Assembly (NCBI RefSeq): GCF_963678635.1
Contig: NC_087068.1
Location: 124,001-188,000, forward strand
Reading direction: 5' to 3'
From: Symsagittifera roscoffensis
Taxonomy: Eukaryota > Xenacoelomorpha > Acoela > Convolutidae
Length of the DNA: 64,000 nucleotides
Shown: positions 16,695 through 26,372 of the stretch, piece after piece
Numbering within the stretch: the first letter of the stretch is position 1
Layout of the letters: every line of letters begins with the position of its first letter
The notes under the pieces: model-generated
What the model saw: only the letters and a program-made list of their open reading frames with translations
What the model was told of the DNA's origin: nothing
Database searches by the model: none
Program-made: the position numbers and the translations under genes

Positions 16695-17556
16695 ACAAAT
16701 TAATTTCTACCAAAGAATGAGTTTTTATTTCGCTAGTTGGAACGAGTGGATCTGGAAAAACGAATCTTATTTTTGAGTGGTTAAAAATTGGTACATTTCA
16801 ACCAAAGTGTGACAAAAATTTTTATTTGTATCAATATTATCAACCTCTTTATGGACAAATGCAAAAAAAAACCTTAAGTTTATCCGAGGAGTTGACTTTG
16901 AACTGATTGGAAACCTTCCCAATAATGGAAAAAAATACCTGTTAATATTTGATGACTCTTGTGAAGAAATTTCAAATTCTAAGCAGTTTGTAAAAGTTGC
17001 TACTGCTGGCAGACACAGGGGACTGAATACAATATATATTAAGCATAACTTGTTTCATCAAAGCAAATTGGGAAGAGGTGTTGAGTTACAAAATTCACAT
17101 ATAGTCTTATTCAAGTCACAGAGAGATGTTTTACAAATCAATACATTAAGTCAACAACTAGGTCTAGGATCACAATTGAAAGAGTGGTATCAAGGTGGAA
17201 CATCTACTCCTTATGGTCATTTACTCATTGATTTAACTCCAAAAACAGTTGATTCGCTAAGATATTGCACAAACAGTGGTTCAGTTCCATCAAAATTTTA
17301 TCTACCAGCAGGAACAGAAACTAAGTTTTTGGACGATGAGCATACAATACGTCTCTATACTCCCAATATTTCAAACGTTTTCCCAAAAACTTCAAAAACA
17401 ATTCATCCTCCATTGTCCAAAAAGTTTCATTCAATTCCTCAGCGAATGTCTAGTAAACTTACTACGAGGCGAGCTAAAGGATCTTCGAAAAGCAGACGTA
17501 GTAAAATATCGAAGAGAAATATCAGAACTCACACGAAGAAGAACTTCACTGCATAA
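16691..17556 (+). pseudogene. FtsK/HerA-type genome-packaging ATPase, unit 1, broken
   Basis: Starts MNKLISTKE, then an in-frame TGA, then Walker A VGTSGSGKTNLIFEWL. After a frameshift at the A9 run near 16,870 come Walker B (YLLIFDDSCEE near 16,945) and AGRHRGLNTIYIKHN with the following QSKLGRG, typical of Polinton packaging ATPases. The C-terminus is basic (SSKSRRSKISKR). It would pump DNA into the capsid. Unit 3 has GPSGSGKTH at Walker A and no early TGA. The 3' end overlaps the next frame. Confidence 0.85.
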
Positions 17557-17902
17557 AAGGAGAACTGTTTTGAGCTCGCCAAAAGGCTTACAATTAATAT
17601 CTGTTATCACATTAATATCAAAATTGGAACAAAAGCAAGAAAAAGAGGAGATTGTACCAAAAAAAATTGATTCTATTTACAGTGCTGTAAATGCAAAGTT
17701 GAAAACGAGTAACAAAAAGCAACTTATTGATTTAATTTTGAATTCTCCCAGAATTAAACTAAGTCAGTCAGAAAATATCATATTAGATAATCGAGACACA
17801 AAAGAATCAATTGTAGACTTTGTGTTTGCACTAAAGCAAAAAAAATACCGACTTTCCCGATATTTACTTTACCATTTTGGAAGCAACTCAAATTCCACCT
17901 AA
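17432..17902 (+). CDS. Hypothetical basic Maverick protein after the ATPase, unit 1
   Basis: An open frame overlapping the ATPase end gives LVNLLRGELKDLRKADVVKY, then a Lys/Arg-rich helical part, then Lys-rich LEQKQEKEEIVPKK and LSRYLLYHFG, ending at 17,902. The start codon is uncertain. Relative to unit 3 about 90 bp is missing near 17,610. The family is unknown; being immediately downstream of the ATPase suggests a structural or assembly role. Confidence 0.4.
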   Translation, partial: QFLSECLVNLLRGELKDLRKADVVKYRREISELTRRRTSLHKRRTVLSSPKGLQLISVITLISKLEQKQEKEEIVPKKIDSIYSAVNAKLKTSNKKQLIDLILNSPRIKLSQSENIILDNRDTKESIVDFVFALKQKKYRLSRYLLYHFGSNSNST

Positions 17903-17940
17903 ACTTGTTGCCAACAAGAACGCCAAAGCGGAAGACATAG

Positions 17941-18484
17941 GAACTTGGGTCCCTTTCAAAATGTGAAAAGGTAAGTCTGAACAGATTGTATTCTAGGGGT
18001 AGAGCTGCGTACGGTTCTGTGCGAAACTTGAGTAGAGCAAGCGGATTGTCAAAAAAGAAAGTAGAACAGGTTTTACAAACCAACACATAGTATACAAAAT
18101 TTGGTCCCCCGATCAGACGTTTTCGAAGGCTTCAAGCATTTTCAAAATATATAAATGAAATTTGGTGTATGGATTTGGCATTTGTGGACAAACTAGCGAG
18201 TCAAAACAAGGGAGTCAAATATTTATTGGTTGCTGTTGATGTTTTTTCAAGATTTGTCAGAGTTCAAACAATGAAAACTAAATATGCCAAAGACACTTTG
18301 CAAGCTTTCAAAAAAATGTTTTCTCGAAAAAACACTCCTGAAAAGTTTTGGGTTGATAAAGGAACGGAATATGGAGGAACTTTCAGAAAATTTTGCAAGG
18401 AAAAAAGCATTGAAGTTTACTCGACCATGACTGAAACAAAAATTGCATTTGCAGAGAGAGCTATTCAATCATTAAAACACGTAA
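17941..18484 (+). pseudogene. Maverick rve integrase, unit 1, truncated by tandem junction
   Basis: The frame includes a helix-rich N-terminal part (SVRNLSRASGLSKKK), a TAG at 18,088-18,090, then the rve core: WCMDLAFVD (first Asp, near 18,172), WVDKGTEYGG (second Asp, near 18,352) and FAERAIQSLKHV (Glu, near 18,452). The catalytic D,D,E set is therefore complete. At 18,484/18,485 the sequence switches to the SGNH module, removing the C-terminal third. It would insert element DNA with target duplication. Confidence 0.85.
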
Positions 18485-19954
18485 CCCAGGGACTTCGCTC
18501 TGGAGGACCCAGAGGTAGTCATGTTGCTGACCGCCCTGATCAACATCTTAGGGCACGACAACCGTGGGGACCGCCCCACGGAAATCCTGTTGATGGCAGC
18601 ATATGGAGAAAGGGGAGTACTAGACCGCCCGAACATGAGAGTGACGAGGTGGAGAAACGGGGCTCTCTCAGGGAGTGACTTGGCGAATGAGCCTGGATTG
18701 GGAAGTTCTAGGACTTACCAACCAGGTGAGATGCCAATGCCCTCCAAGCCCAAACCTGGGCTGACGAAAATGCATCGGGAGATGAACAGCGAGGCGGCCT
18801 CGTCTGGTTCACCACTGAGAGCAGCTGTGCCACCAAAAAGGGCGAAAGTAGCACAGAAAGTTCAGACGAACCAAACCATGCAAGATCTGGATGAGATGAA
18901 CGATGAACTGAAAAGTACGAAGAAGGAGCTGGACGAGATGACCAAAAGTATGCTCCAGATGGAGGAAGATCGAGACATGTGGAGAAAATTGTTTGAAGAC
19001 TGCAACAAAAAGCAGGGCCAAGAAATTGAGCGCTTGAGGCAGGACTACAAAGAGCGATCGCAACAGATGGCGTTGACAACGGCCGTGGAGAAAGTGATAC
19101 CTGCAAGGGATATTCCTCGTGGGCAGTCCCCGATGGAGCTCTTGACGCCTCGAGAAGTGAGTCAAACAACGGAGACACGGCTCCCAGCAGAGACAAACCG
19201 AGTAACAATCCCGGATTCTAGTGACACCTTGGGTGACCCCGTCGTGGAACAGACATTGAGGAAGCTGATAGAGACAGCTGGACGACTGGTCGCTAACAAG
19301 AATGTGCCAGGTTCCGGGGTGACTGCACCCTATGGAACGATTGACGACACGGGCAGAGTACGACTCTCCCAGACCGTGATCAGACAGGGGATAAGTGACG
19401 TGACACCACTCATGGGGAGCTCGAGAATCCCAGAGAGAAGAATACGGAAGATGCCAGCGAAGAAAGTGTCTCGCATAATAGACGTGCAGAAGAATAATCA
19501 ATTGAAATATAATTTCACGGGAGTTCCGGAGACAGATCCGAGGGCTTGCTTCAATCGAGCGACTTGGAGCCCGGCAGTAAATCTGCAGCAACCACCACTC
19601 GGGACATCTCATCTGATACTGGGAGACAGCTTGGTCAGAGTGCTGTCGAATTTGAGGACCTCGTGGGTCACCACGGTGATGGCCTTTGGAAGCGCGACGA
19701 TAGCCCAGTTATATCGAATGGCGGAACTGATGAATCCAGGGAGGATCCCCAATGTGATGATCGTAGTTGGGACGAATGACATCTCCAGAGGTTCAGATGA
19801 GCAGGAAGCGCTATGGGAGTCAATGATGGTGTGTTTGTTTACTACCCTCTGGCAGAAATTCAATTGCGCGGTACTGACCGTTTGCACTGTGCCAATGAAT
19901 ACGAGAAGCCTGACAGCATCAGGAAGAAGGTACAACGAGGGAGTCGTCAGGTGA
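18485..19954 (+). CDS. SGNH-hydrolase module, unit 2, segment 1
   Basis: The frame is open from the junction (PRDFALEDPEVVMLLTAL), which shows about 35 residues more than the window-truncated unit 1. It continues with the coiled coil and the GDSL and GTND blocks as in unit 1, ending at the same TGA (19,952-19,954). The first ATG in this unit is at 18,521, but the frame clearly began further upstream in the parent, so the gene is 5'-truncated by the junction. The overlap with unit 1 appears identical. Confidence 0.65.
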   Translation, partial: PRDFALEDPEVVMLLTALINILGHDNRGDRPTEILLMAAYGERGVLDRPNMRVTRWRNGALSGSDLANEPGLGSSRTYQPGEMPMPSKPKPGLTKMHREMNSEAASSGSPLRAAVPPKRAKVAQKVQTNQTMQDLDEMNDELKSTKKELDEMTKSMLQMEEDRDMWRKLFEDCNKKQGQEIERLRQDYKERSQQMALTTAVEKVIPARDIPRGQSPMELLTPREVSQTTETRLPAETNRVTIPDSSDTLGDPVVEQTLRKLIETAGRLVANKNVPGSGVTAPYGTIDDTGRVRLSQTVIRQGISDVTPLMGSSRIPERRIRKMPAKKVSRIIDVQKNNQLKYNFTGVPETDPRACFNRATWSPAVNLQQPPLGTSHLILGDSLVRVLSNLRTSWVTTVMAFGSATIAQLYRMAELMNPGRIPNVMIVVGTNDISRGSDEQEALWESMMVCLFTTLWQKFNCAVLTVCTVPMNTRSLTASGRRYNEGVVR

Positions 19955-21025
19955 AATAACATCTTGAGGAAACTCGCAAGTCGGAACGCCGGAAGAATGA
20001 TCCTCATGGACATCGAACATGAGTTGAGAGCTATGGATCAGGCCAGCCTGACCACGGACGGCATCCACTTCGACAGTATCGAAGGACAAGCTTGGTTGAA
20101 TCGAGTCTTCCAAGAGCGGTTGGACGAGCTGGAAGCAGAACTCTTTGACACAGGAGTGCTGAAGGATGAAGGAACAGTGAGTGACGCGGTGATTAACACC
20201 TTTGTGCCTCCTAGCTTGGAAACACGCTTGGGTACGGTCCCGGCCGTCACAAACTACAGGCAACAAAGCTCCAGCGAACCACGTCAGAGGACAAACGTAC
20301 AAGATCGATTGGGAGAAGCGCCGATGAGGAGGACCATCCATCCTAGGAGAAGGATAGGACCTGTCAATCCAATCGAAGAGACAGCCGGCACGTCTAGATC
20401 GGACACTAGATCGGACACTAGATCGGAGACGACAAGTAACAGTCGAGAGGAGAGACGTCCGAGCAGAGGCTCGTTGATGTGGTCAAGACCCATACCGTCT
20501 CCCTGGCATGTATACAAAGACGAGCTAATGAAGCTGGATCTCCAGAGAGTAAGCTTCATCGAAGATGCAAGGAGGATGCTGAATGGAGCGACGCTATCCG
20601 TCAGCAGATTGTACTCGATAACCGGCGTAGACTGGTTGATAGCCGCTAGCATAAACTTCAGCTCCACGACGGCCTTGAGATTTGCTGACCTAGAGGGACT
20701 GCTCTCTAACAACACAATGGGGCCAGTGAATACGAGACCATTGCAAGACTTGAGGTTGAATCATGATGAGGGGAATCGTGAAGAGAGACCAGGAAGATTC
20801 CTGACGACGAGAGCGCCGATTGGACAACACGTGAAGATATTCAGGCAGCTGACGACACCCCCTGGTCATGTGAAGGAGAGAGTATACCCAAAAATAGTGA
20901 ATCAAGATGGTGATGCCCAAAGATATGGCGGATTGAAAGCGATAAAGAAAGATGAGACCATCTTCGCCGCCTATGACAAAGCAGAAATGAGGAAGGCCAA
21001 GATTATGGTAGTAGCGAATTCATAG
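19955..21025 (+). CDS. SGNH-hydrolase module, unit 2, segment 2
   Basis: It continues the frame after the TGA, carries DGIHFDSIEGQ (block V, catalytic Asp and His) and ends at the same TAG (21,023-21,025) as unit 1. The protein is identical to the unit 1 copy. The identity of both the sequence and the stops means the stops were already present when the unit was duplicated, or were spread by gene conversion. Confidence 0.6.
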   Translation, partial: NNILRKLASRNAGRMILMDIEHELRAMDQASLTTDGIHFDSIEGQAWLNRVFQERLDELEAELFDTGVLKDEGTVSDAVINTFVPPSLETRLGTVPAVTNYRQQSSSEPRQRTNVQDRLGEAPMRRTIHPRRRIGPVNPIEETAGTSRSDTRSDTRSETTSNSREERRPSRGSLMWSRPIPSPWHVYKDELMKLDLQRVSFIEDARRMLNGATLSVSRLYSITGVDWLIAASINFSSTTALRFADLEGLLSNNTMGPVNTRPLQDLRLNHDEGNREERPGRFLTTRAPIGQHVKIFRQLTTPPGHVKERVYPKIVNQDGDAQRYGGLKAIKKDETIFAAYDKAEMRKAKIMVVANS

Positions 21026-23122
21026 TTCGTCTACACCTCCAAGTCTCTGTTTTGGCCGGACGTCCTAATGTTGGCAGCGGTCGACCTGGACCTACTGCAA
21101 TCGATATCTCTGGCTATAGGGGTACAAAGGCAGACGGACATGAACCCAATTACGATTGTGTTTGCTGGCATCAATGACCATCTACACAGTAGAAGTTTTC
21201 TGAGCAGACTCAGAGATCCTACAACGGCAGAGAAAGCTGTATGGCCCGCGATAAAAGATATCCATGAGTCGATGGGTGAAGTGGTGGATGCGGCGAAGGA
21301 GGGGTCATTCACCAAAGTGACACCGAGAATAGTATTCGCGTTGTCTCCGGGATATGCACATCTCCCGGATGGACTGAAATTTGTGTATGCGATTGTGACC
21401 TTACTTTCGGAAGGAAAATATGATGTAATCATATCAGCCCCGAATCGCATGATAGAGATGGAGAACCTGAGGCCACTTAAGGCTGAACTGCCTGCAGTGT
21501 GGTCAGATATCTCAAACGCGATGAGAGGATTCAAGGACCATGCGCTACACATGTTAGTATTGGATGAGGTGCTGGGGTTGGAACTGTCCAATTTCAGTCG
21601 ACAGCTCAAACTGAAACCAGGAGTAGACGACGACCATCGAGTGATCGCGGCGATGTCCACCGACTTATGGTTCCGAGCAATGGAAGTGGCAAGTGAAGAC
21701 ACAAGAAGGAAAAATTCACTAGAGACGAGAGCTCATTTGGAGGCGATGGTTCTGAGAACCAAGCCGGAAGCCAACCAGTGGCTACACCTGAACCCTAGAG
21801 TAGCGGCATTGGGTGCAGATGCTTTTGAGCAAGGCCCCGTGATGATCACAAAGATACATGCCTACTTGTTGAAGGAGGTGAACCTGGCGGAAAATGCCGG
21901 AGAAAAGACCGCTGATTTTGTGAACAGAATGTGTCAAATTACTCTGGAAACCTTCTGGACCCAGGAAGTGAAGGGACAGGAGGGTTTTGAACGGACAGAC
22001 AGCATGTTGGAAGGGTTGGGAGCCGGATGGACCGCGTCCTTCTTGGCAAAAGTTTATCCGAAAGTCTCGCACTGCTTGATAAAAGAATTCCTCCAAGCAG
22101 TAGTGGAAATATCGATAGTGGAACTAATAGCCTTGTTCGTGACATTTGGAGCAGAGAGTTTCGTTAAGAGGCCGGCGATACTGCTCACCGATGGAATCCA
22201 GAACCTGCGGCTAGACGGACTTCTGACATTGATTGCAATTACCCACGGAAACTTGGGAGAACTGATGAAACTGGCACGTTGTCCAGAGCAGATGAGAGAG
22301 AGAGTGAGGAACTTGGATATGAAGAAATCCACGGACTCGTGGAACAAGATAAGAGACCTGAGACACACTCTTATCCAGTATCTCTTACAACAAAATCGCT
22401 TTGGAACGGGAGAAGACGAGACGATTGAAAGAGAGGAAGATGTTAGACGACATGTTGGAGGCATGCCGCTGTTAACCGATCTGAGCTTGGCTATGAGAAC
22501 CGATCACTTGGCGCTGATCAGAGGAGTCACGGAGTTTGTAACGGTGATCTATGGACCAGCAGTCACGTTTGCGTTCCCTGACGTTAAAGTGGAAGCATAT
22601 AGGAGGTCGGTGCTTCACCTGAACCTCATATCGGCAGTGGACGGTAGTACACTGAACTGGTGTGAGCAGCACACATTGCGGGAGCTCATGAGTGAAGACC
22701 TGTTATTTGCGAAAATAACGGAGCCAGAGATGAAAGTCATCAATTTTGACGATCACTTCCGCGATCGCATGGGAGAAGTAGAAAGAGGACACATCGAAGT
22801 GTTTCCAAAGCTTTGGAATCTGAGACCCTATGATAAAACGAATGGTAAAATAACCAGAGTGCCTCGTCTCACTGCAGCATATCACAAAGTGAGAGAAGAG
22901 ACGAAGGACTGGGGCGATTACAAGAAGCTGCCGGAGGCAATCCCTGAATTCCCGCTGATAAGAAGGATGTTGCTCGGAGCAGTCTCCGTGGTACAAACTC
23001 CTAGATTGAGAGCATTCGAAACCAACGAAAGGAGAGTAGGGCATTTCGTGGGAACGATGGATCCATACTTTGTAGGGAGAAATGCCGCCATGTTACAATA
23101 CACACGATTTGCATCAGTGTAG
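21026..23122 (+). CDS. SGNH-hydrolase module, unit 2, segment 3
   Basis: In frame after the TAG, with the degenerate second SGNH-like block (FAGINDHL), ending at TAG 23,120-23,122. One base differs from unit 1 just after the TAG; otherwise the two match until about 22,256, after which substitutions accumulate. The region after about 22,338 is the part re-used in unit 3. No other known domain. Confidence 0.5.
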   Translation, partial: FVYTSKSLFWPDVLMLAAVDLDLLQSISLAIGVQRQTDMNPITIVFAGINDHLHSRSFLSRLRDPTTAEKAVWPAIKDIHESMGEVVDAAKEGSFTKVTPRIVFALSPGYAHLPDGLKFVYAIVTLLSEGKYDVIISAPNRMIEMENLRPLKAELPAVWSDISNAMRGFKDHALHMLVLDEVLGLELSNFSRQLKLKPGVDDDHRVIAAMSTDLWFRAMEVASEDTRRKNSLETRAHLEAMVLRTKPEANQWLHLNPRVAALGADAFEQGPVMITKIHAYLLKEVNLAENAGEKTADFVNRMCQITLETFWTQEVKGQEGFERTDSMLEGLGAGWTASFLAKVYPKVSHCLIKEFLQAVVEISIVELIALFVTFGAESFVKRPAILLTDGIQNLRLDGLLTLIAITHGNLGELMKLARCPEQMRERVRNLDMKKSTDSWNKIRDLRHTLIQYLLQQNRFGTGEDETIEREEDVRRHVGGMPLLTDLSLAMRTDHLALIRGVTEFVTVIYGPAVTFAFPDVKVEAYRRSVLHLNLISAVDGSTLNWCEQHTLRELMSEDLLFAKITEPEMKVINFDDHFRDRMGEVERGHIEVFPKLWNLRPYDKTNGKITRVPRLTAAYHKVREETKDWGDYKKLPEAIPEFPLIRRMLLGAVSVVQTPRLRAFETNERRVGHFVGTMDPYFVGRNAAMLQYTRFASV

Positions 23123-24366
23123 AAGTATTCCCAGGAGTTCTGCAGACTGAGCAGAAATACATAGGAAAATGGAGGGAAGCGATCGAGACGGAAATGAACA
23201 TCAGACACAGTGAGACTTATTGTAGACCATCAGGAGCACGATATTTGGTGGGTTCAACATTGGCTCCAATGTGCAAGAGCAGATACCCTGTACATTTCGT
23301 AGCTGTGGACGTGAAGAGTACAAGAACGATTGTGGATCAAGCCTTCTCAGTGCCGAAGTGTGTGAGACTGGCGAGAATGTCCGAGAAGTCTTATGAGTTG
23401 TTATGTAAGATGTTCTCAGCAGTTCCAGAGAGAACCAAGGAAGAATTGGAGTCAATACTAGGAAAGAAGTTCATGGGATATGTGAGCGGGAACTTCAGTG
23501 ACTTTGAGAGACAGAAAGAGAGGGGATCAACTGTCACAGATTACAATGCAGTAGATGAGAATGATGAAGTCCACCGAGTGATGATGGAAGTGGAACTATT
23601 ACTGGAAGCTTCGGGAAAACGTAATTGGAGGAGCATCATGTTGACACATGATGAGTTTCCTTGCCACTGCTTGCTGCAGACCTGGTGGTATCCCAAGCGT
23701 AGTAATCTGATGTTGATCTGGGACTCTGGAGAGCTGCTCTCCATGGGTTTACCAGATTCATCACAGCCCATAACAATAGTGACAGTGGGAGTTATGATGG
23801 CGATACGATGGCTGGAAGCTAATGTGAGAGAAAATAACAGACAGGAGGCACCGACGAGAGAACAGTTGCGGAAGTTAGATTGTCTAAAAGATTTAGATCT
23901 TTTTGAGACAATGTGCAAAAATTTAAACATTCCGATGGCAGTGAAGAAGATATGGGCAAGGAAACGATTGATGCCATGGTTCAGAGCTAACATGACTGCA
24001 TGGTTGTACGAGTATGCGAAGAAGCATATGTCGAAGCATGGCAGGGTGTACAGTGAATATCAGCTGGACATTGGAGCAGGAGATTTCAAGCGAGCTCTCG
24101 TGACTCGTCGGAATGCAGTGACCACCGCTGTGAAAAGAATTTCCAGGACGAGTGAACGTAGTGGAAAAGAGAAGGCAGAGATGTTAAAGGAAGATTTGGA
24201 GAGAAACGTGACGTTGTGTCTCCACAACAGCTTCTGCAGGAACAGAGAATCTTACGTGGATCCCCTACCTTGTTGTAAACAGAGGGTAGAAGAGCAGAAG
24301 TGTTGGAGGACGGCTTGCAGCAGCGTCAGGATTGCTAACGACGTGTTGCAGGATACGGAGACTTAG
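23119..24366 (+). pseudogene. SGNH-hydrolase module, unit 2, segment 4
   Basis: The C-terminal coding starts in one frame and moves to a second open from 23,194 (MNIRHSETYC) to TAG at 24,364-24,366. An extra base near 23,210, compared with unit 1, changes where the frames switch. The TAG removes about 16 acidic residues that unit 1 keeps. It contains HDEFPCHCLLQTWW and a basic C-terminal half, function unknown. Confidence 0.45.
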
Positions 24367-26168
24367 AGTGCAGAGTCAGTATCACAGGAGGAAGAAATGG
24401 AACATTGACGAATGACCAAAAAACAAGATGCAAAAAGAGATGAAATTAGAAGAAATTGGAAGTTTTAGAACTTCTAAACGACGAAAAAAGAAGAAAACAA
24501 AGGAGTGATGAAGAAAAAGTTAAAACTCAGAATTGTTTTATGTGTTTGAAAAAACTCAAGTGAGAAACCAAGCAACCAAGTTGTAATTGAAAACTGAAAC
24601 ATTTAGTTGAGTTTTGAAGTTGTTGCATTTATAAATTTGCATTTTGATTTTAGTCGAGTGGCTTTAGAGACACTCACTTACTATTTATTTAGAAAGGCTT
24701 GATTGAAGGAGTATAGTTAAATATTCCAGCCTACATGACTGTTTTTAATCAGCTAGGAGAACTGATCACTTTGTGGTGACATGAAACATGAAAGGCTGGG
24801 GTAATCTCTCGAAGAGGGAGATTGTTTCATTGTTCTTTCTAACCACAGAGTTTCTTAGTTTTAATATTCAGGACAATAACAAGCAAGATTTCCGAAGGGA
24901 AGAAGCATAGTAGGATAATTTTAGCTTGTTGGTTGGCAGGACTGTCCTGCAAGCCAACACCTTTTAAATCTGAGAGAAAAAGTTTTAATCGGGACATTGA
25001 CATTGGAAGTCAGAAAATATGTTTTATCTTAGGTCATATCCTCAATGTGCAGATTAATGAAAGAGTTTGAAGGCTATAGTGATGTGGTATGATGCCAATT
25101 ATATTCTGCAGTGAGTCGATGTGACGTGGATAAAAGTAATTTCGTGCATTTTGTAAATTCTGTTCGATGACACTGTATCTATTTTACGAGCATTGCGTGA
25201 TTCAATGAGGAAATTGACCGGACTGTCCGGGGAGTATGTGACATTCGACCAGAATGTTCCAAAATGCAATCTCTGCAGTTTAGTCATTTTTAGCAGCGAG
25301 CCTTCCGAGTTAGTAATTTTGGAGGATTAAGAACGTTATTTGAACGATTGAACAAAACGTGAAAGTTGAAGGATTCGGAAATTCCTAAATTTTAAATTTT
25401 CGAAGTGATTACGTAACATTTCTGAGAAACGTCAGAAACGGCCATTTTTGGCAGAAAAGCTGAAAAGCAACAGAACAATTTTAGCTGCGATTGCGAGAAG
25501 TGCGGAAATTGTGATAAAAAACGACAACAAATCACGGAGCTGACAGAGAACGTTCCGAGTTGCAACTATTGTGTCGCTACAATAGTTGCAAGGCCGCTGC
25601 GAACAACGGTGAAGGGTGGAAGACAGCCTTCCGGGTTACGGAGAAATCAAGATTAACATACTTGATTCAGTGGATTCAAGAATCCGGAAGGGTTTCGGGA
25701 CTGAGACTTTTACCATTTTATATAAACTTTTAGCTTCCTGTCATGTCCTGAATTGAATTTAATTAACAACTGGATTCATTTTGATAAGGATGAGAAGCTA
25801 GGAGTTGGGGGAAAGGGTTGATCCATCTTCGATGGAGATGATGATTTTTATCTACTGAACAAAAACAATAATAATTCAATAAGTAGTAGCCCTGTTTTTA
25901 GGAGTGACCTCGTGGTCTGGGGATACTGAGACCCAGCCATGATCTCACTATTTCTGCATGTAATTAAGTTAATTTGAGTGTTTTGACCGAAGCCGAAAGC
26001 AGTAACGTTTTTGTCGACCCGATGTTAGAAAAGACCACCGAAAGTACTGGCTTGGTAGAGACGGTGAAAAGCATATAAAGCTCTGTTTAGACGTTAGCCA
26101 GTCGTCTTAGGACTTAGTTTTATTTTCCGTCGATATGTATCTTCCGGGCGAATGTTACATATAATCAT
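24367..26168. other. Non-coding hairpin-rich interval, unit 2
   Basis: This is the counterpart of 5,824-7,547, slightly longer because it keeps about 35 bp around 25,696-25,730 (including TATATAAAC) missing in unit 1. The hairpins are conserved, including the perfect 13-bp stem at 25,560-25,591. No coding frame seen. Confidence 0.6.
25560..25591. repeat. Perfect 13-bp stem, GTCGCT loop, unit 2
   Basis: TTGCAACTATTGT pairs exactly with ACAATAGTTGCAA. The same perfect form is in unit 3 (33,421-33,452), while unit 1 has one mismatch. Confidence 0.85.
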
Positions 26169-26284
26169 ACTTTCTGTCTAATTGAAACAATGCTGAAACC
26201 TACAGAGACCTCGAAAAAAAATCAAATTTTCTGAGAAAAAAAATTAAATTACAAAAAAAAGTATATAAATCACTGCATTGTATA
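26169..26284. repeat. Maverick left TIR, unit 2
   Basis: Same block as 7,548-7,664 and inverted relative to 46,111-46,223. It marks the left end of a Maverick fragment whose right part is missing. Confidence 0.65.
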
Positions 26285-26372
26285 ACAAGTTTAACGCAAC
26301 ATTTCACATTTTAATATCATAAAACCAATATAACACGACATGATGAATATTTTTACTACACCAGATCAGTTC